From Cutibacterium porci (lineage in GTDB: Bacteria; Actinomycetota; Actinomycetes; Propionibacteriales; Propionibacteriaceae), in NCBI RefSeq assembly GCF_009696315.1, contig NZ_VUMG01000003.1, forward strand, positions 186,001-250,000: DNA of 64,000 nt, read 5' to 3'. Positions 54,141-64,000 of this stretch are shown in pieces; the first letter of the stretch is position 1, and the number at the start of each line of letters is the position of its first letter. Under the pieces are notes generated by a model. It was not told the DNA's origin. It searched no databases and saw only the letters and a list, made by a program, of their open reading frames with translations. Both the position numbers and the translations under genes were made by a program.

Positions 54141-56234
54141 TCACTTGCCTCCGTTAGCCTTGGCGATGATTTCTTCAGCAACGGTGGACGGACACTCCCC
54201 GTAGGAATCGAACTCCATAGAGTACGAAGCCTGTCCGGAGGTCTTGGAACGCAGGTCACCGACGTATCCGAACATCTCAGACAGCGGAACCAACGCACGC
54301 ACGACCTTGTTTCCGTGTTCCTCAACCATTTCCTGAATCTGGCCACGGCGAGAGTTGAGGTCGCCAATGACGGTACCGAGGTAATCCTCCGGGGTCGTTA
54401 CTTCGACGGCCATGAGCGGCTCAAGCAGACCCGGATTGGCCTTACGAGCAGCCTCCTTGAAAGCCATCGAGCCCGCAATCTTAAACGCCATCTCGGAGGA
54501 GTCGACCTCGTGGTAGGCACCGTCGAGCAGGGTGACCTTGACGTCCTCAACCGGGTAGCCGGCCAGAACACCAAACTGCATGGACTCCTGGACGCCAGCG
54601 TCAACCGACGGGATGTATTCCTTGGGGACGCGACCACCGGTGACGGCGTTAGCGAACTCGTAGCCGAATCCGGGCTCCTTTGGCTCAACCGCGATGACGA
54701 CACGAGCGAACTGACCAGAACCACCAGTCTGCTTCTTGTGCGTGTACTCGTACTTCTCGACCGGTTTGCGCAGCGTCTCACGGTAGGCGACCTGCGGCTT
54801 ACCGATGTTGGCCTCGACGTGGAACTCGCGCTTCATGCGGTCGATGAAGACATCGAGATGGAGCTCACCCATACCGGCGACGATCGTCTGACCAGTCTCC
54901 TCGTCGGTATGAACGCGGAAGGTTGGATCCTCCTCGACGAGACGCTGAATGGCGTTCGAGAGCTTCTCCTGATCGGCCTTCGACTTTGGCTCGATGGCCT
55001 GCTCGATCACGGGAGCGGGGAAGGTCATCGACTCAAGGATGATGGGGTTGGCAGGGTCACACAGAGTCTCGCCAGTCGTGGTGTCCTTAAGACCCATAAC
55101 CGCGCAGATCATGCCAGCCCCGATGCTTTCGATCTCCTCACGCTTATTGGCGTGCATCTGGTAGATCTTTCCGATGCGCTCCTTCTTGCCCTTGGTGGCG
55201 TTGAGCACCTGGTCACCAGCATGCAACACACCGGAGTAGATGCGCACGAAGGTCAGCTTGCCAAGGTGAGGATCGGAGGCAATCTTGAAAGCCAAGATCG
55301 ACAGCGGCTCGTCGTCAGAGGGGTGACGCTCGAGCTCGACGGACTCGTCACCAGGCTTGAAACCGGAGATGGCGGGGACGTCGATCGGCGACGGCAGGTA
55401 GTCGACGATAGCGTCGAGGAGCGGCTGCACGCCCTTGTTCTTGAAGGAAGTACCACAAGTGACGGCAGTAAAAGCGGAAGCCAGCACACCGCGACGGATA
55501 GCAGCCTTGACCTGATCGACAGTCACGGCATCGGGATCCTCGAGGTAGAGCTCCATGAACTCTTCGTCGTTTTCGGCGACAGTCTCGAGCATCTCTGCGC
55601 GAGCAGCCTCGGCCTCGTCTTTCATGTCGGCCGGGATGTCCTCAGTCTCGTAGTGAGCACCGAGTTCAGTCTCGCCACGCCACGTCTTCGCGTTCATCGC
55701 AACGAGGTCGACGATGCCCACGAACTGGTCCTCGGCACCGATCGGCAGCTGCAGCAGAACCGGGATAGCGTGCAGACGCTCCTTGATGGTATTGACGCAA
55801 TGGTCAAAGGATGCGCCAGTACGGTCCAACTTGTTGATGTAACAAATACGTGGCACGCCGTACTTAGCAGCCTGACGCCAAACCGTCATCGACTGTGGCT
55901 CGACGCCGGCCACGCCGTCAAACACGGCGACGGCACCGTCGAGAACACGCAACGAGCGCTCCACCTCAACAGTGAAGTCCACGTGCCCGGGTGTGTCGAT
56001 GATGTTGATCTGGGTGTCATGCCAGAAGGTGGTGGTCGCGGCGGACGTGATGGTGATGCCGCGCTCCTGCTCCTGTTCCATCCAGTCCATGGTGGCGGCG
56101 CCGTCGTGGACTTCACCGATCTTGTACGACTTACCGGTGTAGTAGAGGATGCGCTCGGTCGTCGTCGTCTTGCCGGCATCGATGTGGGCCATGATGCCGA
56201 TATTGCGAACCTTGCTCAGGTCAGTTTTGGCCAC
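54141..56234 (-). CDS. fusA: translation elongation factor G
   Basis: 697 residues. EF-G drives translocation. GTPase motifs: [10 protein letters not shown] (16-25), DTPGHVDF and NKLDRTG; domain IV carries [20 protein letters not shown]; the end is [12 protein letters not shown]. All five domains are present. A fusidic acid site change is not evident at this level. It follows rpsG after 133 bases that contain a GC-rich hairpin. Confidence 0.98.
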   Translation of the reverse strand: MAKTDLSKVRNIGIMAHIDAGKTTTTERILYYTGKSYKIGEVHDGAATMDWMEQEQERGITITSAATTTFWHDTQINIIDTPGHVDFTVEVERSLRVLDGAVAVFDGVAGVEPQSMTVWRQAAKYGVPRICYINKLDRTGASFDHCVNTIKERLHAIPVLLQLPIGAEDQFVGIVDLVAMNAKTWRGETELGAHYETEDIPADMKDEAEAARAEMLETVAENDEEFMELYLEDPDAVTVDQVKAAIRRGVLASAFTAVTCGTSFKNKGVQPLLDAIVDYLPSPIDVPAISGFKPGDESVELERHPSDDEPLSILAFKIASDPHLGKLTFVRIYSGVLHAGDQVLNATKGKKERIGKIYQMHANKREEIESIGAGMICAVMGLKDTTTGETLCDPANPIILESMTFPAPVIEQAIEPKSKADQEKLSNAIQRLVEEDPTFRVHTDEETGQTIVAGMGELHLDVFIDRMKREFHVEANIGKPQVAYRETLRKPVEKYEYTHKKQTGGSGQFARVVIAVEPKEPGFGYEFANAVTGGRVPKEYIPSVDAGVQESMQFGVLAGYPVEDVKVTLLDGAYHEVDSSEMAFKIAGSMAFKEAARKANPGLLEPLMAVEVTTPEDYLGTVIGDLNSRRGQIQEMVEEHGNKVVRALVPLSEMFGYVGDLRSKTSGQASYSMEFDSYGECPSTVAEEIIAKANGGK

Positions 56235-56334
56235 TGTGCTTGACCTCGAATCTTGGAGTAAGTGGTCTTCGTATGATGCTCGACGCAGATGAACCTGCGG
56301 TGAACCGCAGATATTGGGGGCTGGACGTGACTGT

Positions 56335-56361
56335 GCCCCCTCCCCGAAGTGGGAAGGGGGC
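56335..56361 (-). promoter_or_regulatory. GC-rich hairpin between rpsG and fusA
   Basis: GCCCCCTCCC (56335-56344) can pair with GGGAAGGGGGC (56351-56361), with one bulged A. It lies immediately after the rpsG stop on the minus strand. It may attenuate or process the str transcript; no clear U-tract follows, so full termination is doubtful. Confidence 0.55.
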
Positions 56362-56367
56362 TCACGA

Positions 56368-56838
56368 TCACCAGCGGTAATGGGCGAATGCGCGGTTGGC
56401 CTCGGCCATCTTGTGAGTATCCTCGCGGCGCTTCACCGAAGCACCGAGACCATTGGAGGCGTCGAGGATCTCATTCATGAGGCGCTCAGCCATGGTCTTC
56501 TCACGACGCTCACGAGAGAAAGCGACCAGCCAACGCATCGCCAGAGTGGTCTGACGGGCAGGCTTAACCTCAACCGGCACCTGATAGGTGGCACCACCAA
56601 CACGGCGGGACTTGACCTCCAACGACGGCTTGATGTTGTCAAGCGCGCGCTTGAGGGTCTGAACCGGGTCAGTGTTGGTCTTGGCGCGGCAGCCTTCGAG
56701 GGCGGTATAGACGATGTTCTGGGCGACAGTCTTTTTGCCGTCGAGAAGGATCTTGCTCACGAGCTGGGAGACGAGAGGAGATCCATAGACGGGATCGACC
56801 ATCACTGGGCGCTTCGGCGCGGGTCCCTTACGAGGCAT
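56368..56838 (-). CDS. rpsG: 30S ribosomal protein S7
   Basis: 156 residues. S7 nucleates the 30S head at the tRNA exit. [20 protein letters not shown] at the start, [20 protein letters not shown] and the end [14 protein letters not shown] are characteristic. It lies three bases after rpsL and is coupled to it. Confidence 0.98.
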   Translation of the reverse strand: MPRKGPAPKRPVMVDPVYGSPLVSQLVSKILLDGKKTVAQNIVYTALEGCRAKTNTDPVQTLKRALDNIKPSLEVKSRRVGGATYQVPVEVKPARQTTLAMRWLVAFSRERREKTMAERLMNEILDASNGLGASVKRREDTHKMAEANRAFAHYRW

Positions 56839-56841
56839 GAA

Positions 56842-57213
56842 TCACTTCTCCTTCTTGGCACCGTAACGGCTACGGGCCTGCTTGCGACCCTTAACACCCT
56901 GGGTGTCAAGGGAGCCGCGGACAATCTTGTAACGCACACCCGGGAGGTCCTTCACACGACCGCCACGCACAAGCACCATAGAGTGCTCCTGGAGGTTGTG
57001 TCCGACACCGGGGATATAGGCCGTGACCTCAATGCCCGACGACAGGCGCACACGGGCGACCTTTCGCAGCGCCGAGTTCGGCTTCTTCGGCGTCGTGGTG
57101 TACACACGAGTGCACACGCCACGGCGCTGCGGCGAGCCTTTGAGGGCAGGCGTCTTGTTCTTGCTGATCTTGTCAGTGCGGCCCTTGCGGACCAGCTGCT
57201 GGATTGTAGGCAC
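56842..57213 (-). CDS. rpsL: 30S ribosomal protein S12
   Basis: 123 residues from a GTG at 57213 ([20 protein letters not shown]), the family start. S12 sits at the decoding centre. The streptomycin-relevant segments [20 protein letters not shown] and [20 protein letters not shown] show the wild-type lysines. It begins the str operon; a promoter candidate lies about 210 bases upstream. Confidence 0.98.
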
Positions 57214-57423
57214 CGGCTGGTATCTCTTTCCGTCTGGTGTGTTCGGAATTCCCTGGCTTTGCACTCCACCATCGCTGCGTCGGGATCACCGCTGCCCCTC
57301 GCTGCAGATTGGGAGTACCGTGCGAACTCCGCACGGGCAGACCTTCTCGCAGCAACTCAAGCGGTCGTAAATCGCCGTGCCAGGGCACGCACAAGCGTCC
57401 GGACGAACCGGACATGCCTTAAC

Positions 57424-57452
57424 AGGGTATCCCCCCACATTGCGAGGGTCAA
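57424..57452 (-). promoter_or_regulatory. candidate str operon promoter
   Basis: On the minus strand TTGACC (57452-57447) and TACCCT (57429-57424) are separated by 17 bases, the ideal spacing for a housekeeping sigma factor. Transcription would begin near 57417 and give a leader of about 200 bases before rpsL. Called from sequence only. Confidence 0.55.
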
Positions 57453-57512
57453 ACTTGGCGGCATCGTGACACCAATACGGACGCCTCGCGCACTTCGTCA
57501 GAGCAGGAACAT

Positions 57513-58052
57513 TCAGGCACCGGTCTTAGGAAGGGCCACCGGACGATCCTCGGGAACACCTACGCCCCCAGCGGCAAGGAAGTTCCCCCGACCGATCTGG
57601 CCACGGAGGGCACCGTTTGCTCTGATATCCCCCGTAGCACGCAGCGACGGCAACGCGATCGGCGGAATGCTCACCACCCCACCCTGGAACTTGGGAAGGA
57701 CAATGGGACCCCCACTGATGTCAGGGAGGGTGACCGTGCCACCTTTGACATTAGGGAGAGTGACCGTCCCACCTTTGACGGTCGGAAGGATGATCGGCCC
57801 GCCGCTGATATTGGGCAGCGATATGGTGCCCCCGTGAATCTCCGGCGGCACAACGACGTGATGCCGAGGAGACCGTGTAATGCCAATACTGACATGCACT
57901 GACGGGCGAACAAGCTGCACGGACTTCCCATTTGCCTGCGACGTCGGCACCGGAGCCGGAGCAGTCTCAGCTCTGGCACTGGGAGCTGTCGCTACCAAGG
58001 CAACCATTCCCAGGCACGCCACTGCTGCACCAGTACGAACTGTTCGCTTCAT
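57513..58052 (-). CDS. small secreted repeat protein with terminal LPKTGA
   Basis: 179 residues. A signal peptide (1-28, ending PSARA) is followed by a spacer and five to six short repeats of about ten residues with the pattern GG-T/P-hydrophobic-x-LP-N/D (GGTISLPNISGGPIILPTV, GGTVTLPNVKGG, GGTVTLPDISGG). Such a regular array suggests a beta-solenoid or fibre. The protein ends VALPKTGA at the stop, without a membrane helix. I do not recognise the family. It lies between rpsL and another terminal-LPxTG protein, all in one direction. Confidence 0.8.
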   Translation of the reverse strand: MKRTVRTGAAVACLGMVALVATAPSARAETAPAPVPTSQANGKSVQLVRPSVHVSIGITRSPRHHVVVPPEIHGGTISLPNISGGPIILPTVKGGTVTLPNVKGGTVTLPDISGGPIVLPKFQGGVVSIPPIALPSLRATGDIRANGALRGQIGRGNFLAAGGVGVPEDRPVALPKTGA

Positions 58053-58225
58053 CCCGTTATCCCCCGTAATACAGCAAGCACTTCGACAAATGATGCGATG
58101 TACTTTACGCCTTCGACCCTACCTCGCCACATCTGCGTGGAGCAGCCGGTGCGCACGTCCGACCGCCGCGAGCGTGGCAGTCGGACGGCGCTAGGCCTAC
58201 AGCGTCAACGTGACGGATACGCCTT

Positions 58226-59737
58226 TCAGACGCCGGTACGCGGCAACCCATGGTGCCGCGCGATCCCCTGCGCGCGACCATTGCCGGTCTGTGGTGGCAT
58301 CGGAGTCGTAGCCGCACTAGTCGGTAGCGCACGCCCACCGGCGCTCTCAGCCACGCTCGACGTGGACGACGCAGCCCCATTCGGGGACTTTGCCGACTCC
58401 GACAGGTAGCTACCGCGTCGGTCACCAACAACCCACGTGTACGTCACAGGCTCAGAGGCGACAGCTTTGCCATGAGGCGCTTTGACCGGGACTCCCTTGA
58501 GACGAACCTTCATCGTGTATGTACCCGGCTTCTCAAATAACCAGTTGGTGTGGACATGGCCAGGTTTCTTCTGCGAGATGGACTCCCCCGCGGCCAACAC
58601 CCATGAGCCGGATGTCAGCGCCGAACGCAGCTTGCCGATCCCTTGCATGAACATGTACACCTTCCCCGGACCCTTCACATCGACGAACTCGAAGTCAACG
58701 GCCTGGAAATCGGGCGCGACGCCGTAGGTATCCCAGCCAGGGAACAACGCCTCCTGCTGATTTTCTCCATTCTGGGCCAGAACATATCCCTGCGGTGCAA
58801 AGCGGTCGTGCATATTTTGAGGTAGTTTCCGGTAGGTGTTCTCACCAACGCGCAGAGTTACAGCCTCAGGAGCTCGGTAAACAGCCACGCCATTGCGATC
58901 GTCCTTGATAGCCATCAACAGCTTTTCATTGCGAGCGATACCTGCGAATACGTCAAGATGACCTTGGGAGATGTCGATGTTGGTGTCGTCAATCTTCACA
59001 GCTGCCGGCTCGCTGGATGGCTCAGCAGAGGGATCGTCCCCTTCTGACGGCCCAACCACATCGTCCCTGCGGTTGTCGTTGTCAGATTTCACGACGTCCC
59101 ACGAAAGAGTAAATGGTTGCGACGTGACGTCCCTACCGTCAGCTTTCTTGCCGACGACTACCCCACTCATGGTGTATTTACCAGCTCGAGTGAAGAGCCA
59201 GTGGGCGTGCTGATGACCCTTGATCGGTAGCGATGCCCCTTTGACAACCTGATATGTGCCACCAGTAAGGAATGCACCGAGCCTGCCGTTCTCGTCTTCC
59301 TCGGGTGAATTGCCAAGGATGTATATCTTGCCTGAACCTGTTATCGCCGTGAAGTCAACGCGCAATGCGTCAAATCCGTTCTTTGTGAATCCCGGGGCAT
59401 TCCAGCCAGGCTCGAACCATTCGTCGCTCTCCTCGCTGCCGGTGTAATAGCCCTCAAGAGGCGACTCACTTACTCCGGTGAGCGTGTACTTTCCGTACGT
59501 ACTCGACCGGATTTGGAATTCGACATTGTTCGGATCGTACATCCGCGAGCCGAGCCCATTGTCGACCTTCACGACAGGAACGCCGCCGTCAGTGGTGATA
59601 TAGAACGCGTCCGTGTGGCCTTTACTCAAGACAACCTTGGCGTCTGCGGCCCACGCTACCGGCGCAAACATCGACATGACGATGGTCATGAGGACGGCCA
59701 GCACCACCGGCCTTTGTACGTTGTTCTTAGCCTGCAT
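58226..59737 (-). CDS. surface protein with two choice-of-anchor M (P_ac_wall_RPT-type) domains, terminal LPRTGV
   Basis: 503 residues from the ATG at 59737. A signal peptide (1-30, ending APVAWA) leads to two homologous domains (about 32-220 and 258-440). Each begins near LSKGHTDAFYI or ISQGHLDVFAG and contains a His-rich strand (GHQHAHWLF; GHVHTNWLF) followed by a G-x-Y-T-M stretch. This matches an actinobacterial wall-protein repeat family (TIGR03769), whose members often accompany metal ABC transporters; the conserved histidines suggest metal binding. None is nearby. It ends GLPRTGV at the stop with no membrane anchor. Confidence 0.87.
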   Translation of the reverse strand: MQAKNNVQRPVVLAVLMTIVMSMFAPVAWAADAKVVLSKGHTDAFYITTDGGVPVVKVDNGLGSRMYDPNNVEFQIRSSTYGKYTLTGVSESPLEGYYTGSEESDEWFEPGWNAPGFTKNGFDALRVDFTAITGSGKIYILGNSPEEDENGRLGAFLTGGTYQVVKGASLPIKGHQHAHWLFTRAGKYTMSGVVVGKKADGRDVTSQPFTLSWDVVKSDNDNRRDDVVGPSEGDDPSAEPSSEPAAVKIDDTNIDISQGHLDVFAGIARNEKLLMAIKDDRNGVAVYRAPEAVTLRVGENTYRKLPQNMHDRFAPQGYVLAQNGENQQEALFPGWDTYGVAPDFQAVDFEFVDVKGPGKVYMFMQGIGKLRSALTSGSWVLAAGESISQKKPGHVHTNWLFEKPGTYTMKVRLKGVPVKAPHGKAVASEPVTYTWVVGDRRGSYLSESAKSPNGAASSTSSVAESAGGRALPTSAATTPMPPQTGNGRAQGIARHHGLPRTGV

Positions 59738-59899
59738 ACCACTTCTTTCCAGCCCGACTGACACATGGTGGGCGGTCACCGCCACATACTCCCGGTTAGG
59801 AGTCGTCACCATATTACATGATATTGCGAGTCATTCCCATTAATGCCTTCGGGTCGCCCGGCGAGCTGCACAGTGGCTTCTCTACCCCTCGACAGACAA

Positions 59900-59936
59900 C
59901 GGGCCCCTCCTCCCCACAACGGGAAGGAGGGGCCCG
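59900..59936 (-). terminator. rpoC terminator
   Basis: CGGGCCCCTCC (59900-59910) pairs perfectly with GGAGGGGCCCG (59926-59936), with TCCC/GGGA pairing inside. It lies 18 bases after the rpoC stop. The downstream surface-protein genes on the same strand therefore need separate promoters. Confidence 0.85.
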
Positions 59937-59953
59937 CAGTGCAGGCTCTAGCC

Positions 59954-62900
59954 TCAGCCCAGATCACCCAGGTCGAGATCGTCCAGCGGCACAGCCGCAC
60001 CCGATCCCGAACCGAAGTCGTAATCAAACGGGTCGTAGTTCATTGTGAACGCAGCAGCCTTGGCTTCCGCAGTCGGCTCGACACGCATATTTCGGTACAC
60101 TTCCAGACCAGTACCGGCCGGGATGAGCTTACCGAGAATGACGTTCTCTTTGAGGCCAACCAAGGTGTCAGTCTTGCCGTTAATCGCAGCGTCGGTGAGA
60201 ACCTTGGTCGTCTCCTGGAAGGAGGCGGCCGATAGCCACGATTCGGTGGCCAACGACGCCTTGGTGATACCCATCAGGACCGGTCGGCCCTCAGCCGGGC
60301 GACCCCCTTCAGAAACCGCCTTACGGTTGGCAGCTTCGTAGGCACTGCGGTCGACGAGCTCGCCCGGCATCATCTGAGTGTCACCAGACTCAATGACGGT
60401 AATGCGCCGCAGCATCTGACGAATGACAATCTCGATGTGCTTCTCGTGGATACCGGCACCCTGAGTGTTATAGACCTTCTGCACCTCTTTGACGAGGTAC
60501 TCCTGAACCCGACGAACACCGGAGATACGCAGCACGTCCTGTGGATCAGCGGTACCACCCATGAGCTGCTCGCCGGCGGCAACTCGCACACCGTCACGGA
60601 TGACGCGGTGAGTACCGTCGAGGTCGAACTCAAGACGGGCACGACGCGGGATGACATACTCAACATCCTCTTCGCCGTCGTCACGCACCAGCACGAGCTT
60701 GCGACGATTATCCGACTCGTCGATGCGAATAACACCGGCGGCTTCAGCCAGTGGCGACTTGCCCTTTGGGCTACGAGCTTCGAAAAGCTCGACGACACGG
60801 GGAAGACCCTGAGTGATGTCATCACCAGCCACACCGCCGGTATGGAAGGTACGCATCGTCAGCTGAGTTCCAGGCTCACCGATCGACTGGGCAGCAATAA
60901 TGCCAACGGCTTCACCAACGTCAACCAGGTGGCCGGTCGATAGTGAGCGTCCGTAGCAGCGAGCGCAGCAGCCCTGAGCAGCAGCACAGGTGAGCACCGA
61001 GCGCACCTTGATGTGCGAAATGCCAGCAGCGATGAGTTTGGAAATCTCTTCGTCACCGAGATCGGAATTGGCTTCCACCACAACGTTGCCGTTGGCATCA
61101 ACCGCGTCAGCGGCCAGGCAGCGGGCGTACACTGCAGTGTCAAGTCCCTCAGCACGCACCAGGTTACCGTTGCCGTCGTCGACAGCAATGGTCTTAGGCA
61201 TACCGCGGGTCGTACCGCAATCCTTCTCCCGGACGATGACGTCCTGAGAAACGTCGACCAGACGACGAGTCAAGTAACCCGAGTCAGCGGTACGCAGAGC
61301 GGTATCAGCCTGCCCCTTACGACCACCGTGGGTCGAGATGAAGTACTCCAGAACCGTCAAGCCTTCACGGAAGTTCGACTTGATCGGGCGAGGAATGATG
61401 TCGCCCTTCGGATCTGCCACCAGACCGCGCATAGCAGCAATCTGGCGCATCTGGGTCATGCTGCCTCGAGCGCCCGAATCCACCATCATGTGAATCGGGT
61501 TGGTCTGGGTGAAGTTGGCCTCCATAGCGGCGGTCAACTCGGCAGTCGCTTCCGTCCAGATCTGGATCAGATCCTGGCGACGCTCCTCCTCGGTCACCGC
61601 ACCACGGTCATACTCACGGTCGACCTTGGCAGCGCGCGCCTCATACCCGGCCAAAATCTCTGGCTTGGATGGCGGAGTCTGGACGTCACCAATGGAGACG
61701 GTCACACCGGACAACGAGCCCCACTTGTAGCCAATGTCTTTGAGGTTATCGAGAACGTGGGCTACCTCAAGCTGGGTCATGCGCTCACTGAGGTCATTGA
61801 CGATCTTGCCGATCTGTTTCTTGCCGACCAAGTAGTCAACATAGGGGTAGTCATCGGGAAGCACCTCGTTGAACAAAGCCTGTCCAAGGGTGGTATTGAG
61901 GATGACCGAGCCGTCAGCGCGAACCGTCTCCCCATGCGGCGGCACAACGCCCTTGAGGCGCAGTTTGATCTTGGCACCAATCTCGAGTTCGCCAAGATCG
62001 TGAGCCATGATCGCCTCAGCCAATGACGCAAACGCGCGCCCCTCGCCCTTGAGGCCGTCAAGGGCCATGGTCAGGTAGTAGGCGCCGATGATCATCTCGT
62101 GGGACGGCAGCGCGACTGGGCGGCCGTCAGCCGGCTTGAGGATGTTGTTTGTCGACAACATGAGGACGCGAGCCTCGGCCTGAGCTTCAGGGCTCAGCGG
62201 CAGATGCACAGCCATCTGGTCACCATCGAAGTCGGCGTTAAAGGCCGAACACACCAGCGGATGCAACTGGATAGCCTTGCCCTCAATGAGCTGAGGCTCG
62301 AAGGCCTGGATACCCAAGCGGTGCAGCGTCGGTGCGCGGTTCAGCAGAACCGGGTGCTCCTTAATAACCTCTTCAAGGACGTCCCACACCACTGGGCGCT
62401 GACGCTCCACCATCCGCTTTGCGGACTTCACATTTTGAGCGTGCTCAAGGTCAGCCAAACGCTTCATGACGAAGGGCTTGAACAGCTCCAAGGCCATCGT
62501 CTTCGGCAAACCGCACTGATGCATCTTGAGCTGCGGGCCGACGACGATGACCGAGCGGCCAGAGTAGTCGACGCGCTTACCGAGCAAGTTCTGACGGAAA
62601 CGGCCCTGCTTGCCCTTAAGCATGTCGGACAACGACTTCAACGGGCGGTTACCAGGACCGCTCACTGGACGCCCACGACGACCATTGTCGAACAGCGAGT
62701 CGACGGCCTCCTGAAGCATCCGCTTCTCATTGTTGACGATGATCTCAGGTGCGCCAAGATCAACCAACCTCTTGAGTCGGTTGTTGCGGTTAATGACGCG
62801 GCGGTAAAGATCGTTGAGATCGGAGGTAGCGAAGCGACCGCCGTCAAGCTGCACCATCGGGCGCAGGTCCGGTGGGATAACCGGGACGCAGTCCAACACC

Positions 62901-63835
62901 ATGCCCTCTGGGGAATTGCCGGAGTCGAGGAAGGCCTGCACAACCTTGAGGCGTTTAAGGGCGCGCGTCTTCTTCTGGCCACGACCGGTCTTGATGATCT
63001 CGCGCAACTTCTCAGACTCGCCCTTGAGGTCAAAATCGTGGAGACGACGCTTGATCGCCTCGGCACCCATCGAGCCTTCAAAGTACTTACCGAAACGCGA
63101 CTTCATCTCACGGTAGAGAATCTCGTCACCCTCGAGATCTTGAACCTTGAGGTTCTTAAAGCGATCCCACACGGCGTCCAGTCGATCAATCTGGCGCTGA
63201 GCACGAGTCTCAATGTGCTTGAGCTCCTTCTCAGCACCGTCCTTGACCTTGCGTCGAACGTCAGCCTTGGCACCGTCGGCCTCAAGCTGAGCCATGTCCT
63301 CCTCAAGCTTGACCCGACGAGCCTCTAGCTCGGAGTCACGGCGCTGCTCCAGCCGCGATCGCTCAGTTTGTACCTTGGCCTCCAGCGACGGAAGGTCACG
63401 ATGGCGGGCTTCATCGTCGACGGCTGTAATCATGTACGCCGCGAAGTAGATGACCTTCTCAAGATCTTTCGGAGCAATATCCAGCAAGTAGCCCAGCCGG
63501 GACGGGACTCCCTTGAAATACCAGATATGCGTGACCGGTGCGACCAGCTCAATATGTCCCATGCGCTCGCGACGCACGTTGGAACGGGTCACCTCGACGC
63601 CGCAGCGCTCACAGATGATGCCCTTAAAACGGACGCGCTTGTACTTGCCGCAGTAGCACTCCCAGTCCCTAGTCGGGCCGAAAATCTTTTCGCAGAAAAG
63701 GCCGTCACGCTCAGGCTTCAGGGTGCGGTAATTAATAGTCTCGGGCTTCTTGACCTCACCGTGGCTCCAGGCACGGATCTGGTCGGCTGTGGCCAGGCCG
63801 ATCTGCAACCGATCGTAGTAATTGGTGTCCAGCAC
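59954..63835 (-). CDS. rpoC: RNA polymerase beta' subunit
   Basis: 1293 residues. The catalytic magnesium motif [16 protein letters not shown] is near residue 531. The N-terminal zinc site uses C60, C62, C75 and C78 ([20 protein letters not shown]); a second zinc site includes CGTTRGMPK, then [15 protein letters not shown]. The start [20 protein letters not shown] is the actinobacterial form. A lineage insert of helices (about residues 140-220) lies between the clamp parts, as in other actinobacteria. rpoB should lie just beyond the right edge. Confidence 0.99.
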   Translation of the reverse strand: MLDTNYYDRLQIGLATADQIRAWSHGEVKKPETINYRTLKPERDGLFCEKIFGPTRDWECYCGKYKRVRFKGIICERCGVEVTRSNVRRERMGHIELVAPVTHIWYFKGVPSRLGYLLDIAPKDLEKVIYFAAYMITAVDDEARHRDLPSLEAKVQTERSRLEQRRDSELEARRVKLEEDMAQLEADGAKADVRRKVKDGAEKELKHIETRAQRQIDRLDAVWDRFKNLKVQDLEGDEILYREMKSRFGKYFEGSMGAEAIKRRLHDFDLKGESEKLREIIKTGRGQKKTRALKRLKVVQAFLDSGNSPEGMVLDCVPVIPPDLRPMVQLDGGRFATSDLNDLYRRVINRNNRLKRLVDLGAPEIIVNNEKRMLQEAVDSLFDNGRRGRPVSGPGNRPLKSLSDMLKGKQGRFRQNLLGKRVDYSGRSVIVVGPQLKMHQCGLPKTMALELFKPFVMKRLADLEHAQNVKSAKRMVERQRPVVWDVLEEVIKEHPVLLNRAPTLHRLGIQAFEPQLIEGKAIQLHPLVCSAFNADFDGDQMAVHLPLSPEAQAEARVLMLSTNNILKPADGRPVALPSHEMIIGAYYLTMALDGLKGEGRAFASLAEAIMAHDLGELEIGAKIKLRLKGVVPPHGETVRADGSVILNTTLGQALFNEVLPDDYPYVDYLVGKKQIGKIVNDLSERMTQLEVAHVLDNLKDIGYKWGSLSGVTVSIGDVQTPPSKPEILAGYEARAAKVDREYDRGAVTEEERRQDLIQIWTEATAELTAAMEANFTQTNPIHMMVDSGARGSMTQMRQIAAMRGLVADPKGDIIPRPIKSNFREGLTVLEYFISTHGGRKGQADTALRTADSGYLTRRLVDVSQDVIVREKDCGTTRGMPKTIAVDDGNGNLVRAEGLDTAVYARCLAADAVDANGNVVVEANSDLGDEEISKLIAAGISHIKVRSVLTCAAAQGCCARCYGRSLSTGHLVDVGEAVGIIAAQSIGEPGTQLTMRTFHTGGVAGDDITQGLPRVVELFEARSPKGKSPLAEAAGVIRIDESDNRRKLVLVRDDGEEDVEYVIPRRARLEFDLDGTHRVIRDGVRVAAGEQLMGGTADPQDVLRISGVRRVQEYLVKEVQKVYNTQGAGIHEKHIEIVIRQMLRRITVIESGDTQMMPGELVDRSAYEAANRKAVSEGGRPAEGRPVLMGITKASLATESWLSAASFQETTKVLTDAAINGKTDTLVGLKENVILGKLIPAGTGLEVYRNMRVEPTAEAKAAAFTMNYDPFDYDFGSGSGAAVPLDDLDLGDLG

Positions 63836-64000
63836 GATTGTTCTCTTTCCCCCACTCGGGTGGGTGGTGGCCCCTCCTCGTCAGGAGGGGTTCCAGTCGG
63901 GGTATTTGTGTGAGTCGGGTTGTCCGGGCCCGTCCCCACCCCCGTCAAACGGACTGTGTTCAGGGGTCGGGGACGCCGTCAGCGCCCCCGACGTACAGGC
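63836..64000 (-). other. rpoB-rpoC intercistronic region with hairpins
   Basis: The minus strand contains two inverted repeats: CCCCTCCT/AGGAGGGG (63871-63890, four-base loop) and GTCGGGG...CCCCGAC (63966-63992). They could act in transcript processing or partial termination between rpoB and rpoC. I could not identify the rpoB C-terminus in the last bases, so its stop is not called. Confidence 0.55.

Noticed and set aside
54081-56243. A 720-codon open frame on the plus strand across fusA
   Set aside because: It is the antisense shadow of fusA, created by GC-rich codon bias; the minus-strand product is unmistakably EF-G.
63836-64000. C-terminal end of rpoB at the right edge
   Set aside because: None of the minus-strand frames in the last bases shows a recognisable rpoB C-terminus, so the stop cannot be placed.

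Overview
The window is chromosomal DNA from a high-GC Gram-positive bacterium. The actinobacterial ribosomal proteins, the short type-Z S14, the Tat- and sortase-like surface proteins, the choice-of-anchor M (P_ac_wall_RPT-type) wall protein and the cobalamin-linked loci all point to Cutibacterium/Propionibacterium, most likely the C. acnes group. That assignment is recognition from protein families and gene order, not a database match. The genes are tightly packed, GC-rich, and often coupled by 1-17 base overlaps.

The housekeeping backbone is the str/S10/spc/alpha ribosomal superregion, all on the minus strand and read from right to left: rpoC (59954-63835), rpsL-rpsG-fusA-tuf (52576-57213), rpsJ to rpsQ (36213-41793), rplN to rplO (31420-35796), secY-adk-map (3130-5856), infA-rpmJ-rpsM-rpsK-rpsD (713-2991) and the 5' part of rpoA (1-480). 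Three accessory blocks interrupt it. The largest (5857-31347, about 25 kb) separates rplO from secY, which are neighbours in most bacteria. A second (42262-52523) holds a fused biotin gene bioWF, a decayed membrane gene, head-to-head gltX/glnS, a Tat-exported nucleotidase and an alpha/beta hydrolase. A third (57513-59737) holds two secreted surface proteins between rpsL and rpoC.

The most interesting part is 6790-23021. It contains three cobalamin riboswitches, two of them back to back and divergent, each followed by a hairpin that can mask the downstream Shine-Dalgarno sequence. They control four surface or secreted proteins with a DUF4430-like domain, the family of the C-terminal beta domain of animal transcobalamin and intrinsic factor. 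One of these also has an alpha/alpha-toroid domain and so has the two-domain layout of transcobalamin; another is fused to an internalin-like leucine-rich repeat. The first riboswitch heads an 11-gene run in which every gene overlaps the next: a DUF4430-like membrane-anchored protein, an orphan secreted protein, an ECF-type T protein, a tandem ABC ATPase that has lost its catalytic motifs, an ECF-type S protein, and a complete MoxR-DUF58-vWA-vWA-TPR module. I infer a B12-repressed envelope system for capturing corrinoids, whose transporter may be non-canonical.

Next to it, a peptide ABC transporter operon (dppB-dppC-fused dppDF plus two paralogous dppA lipoproteins) has a one-base frameshift in dppB. 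Five unrelated exported proteins in the window end exactly in LPxTG plus one residue, with no membrane anchor after it, which looks like an unusual C-terminal signal.
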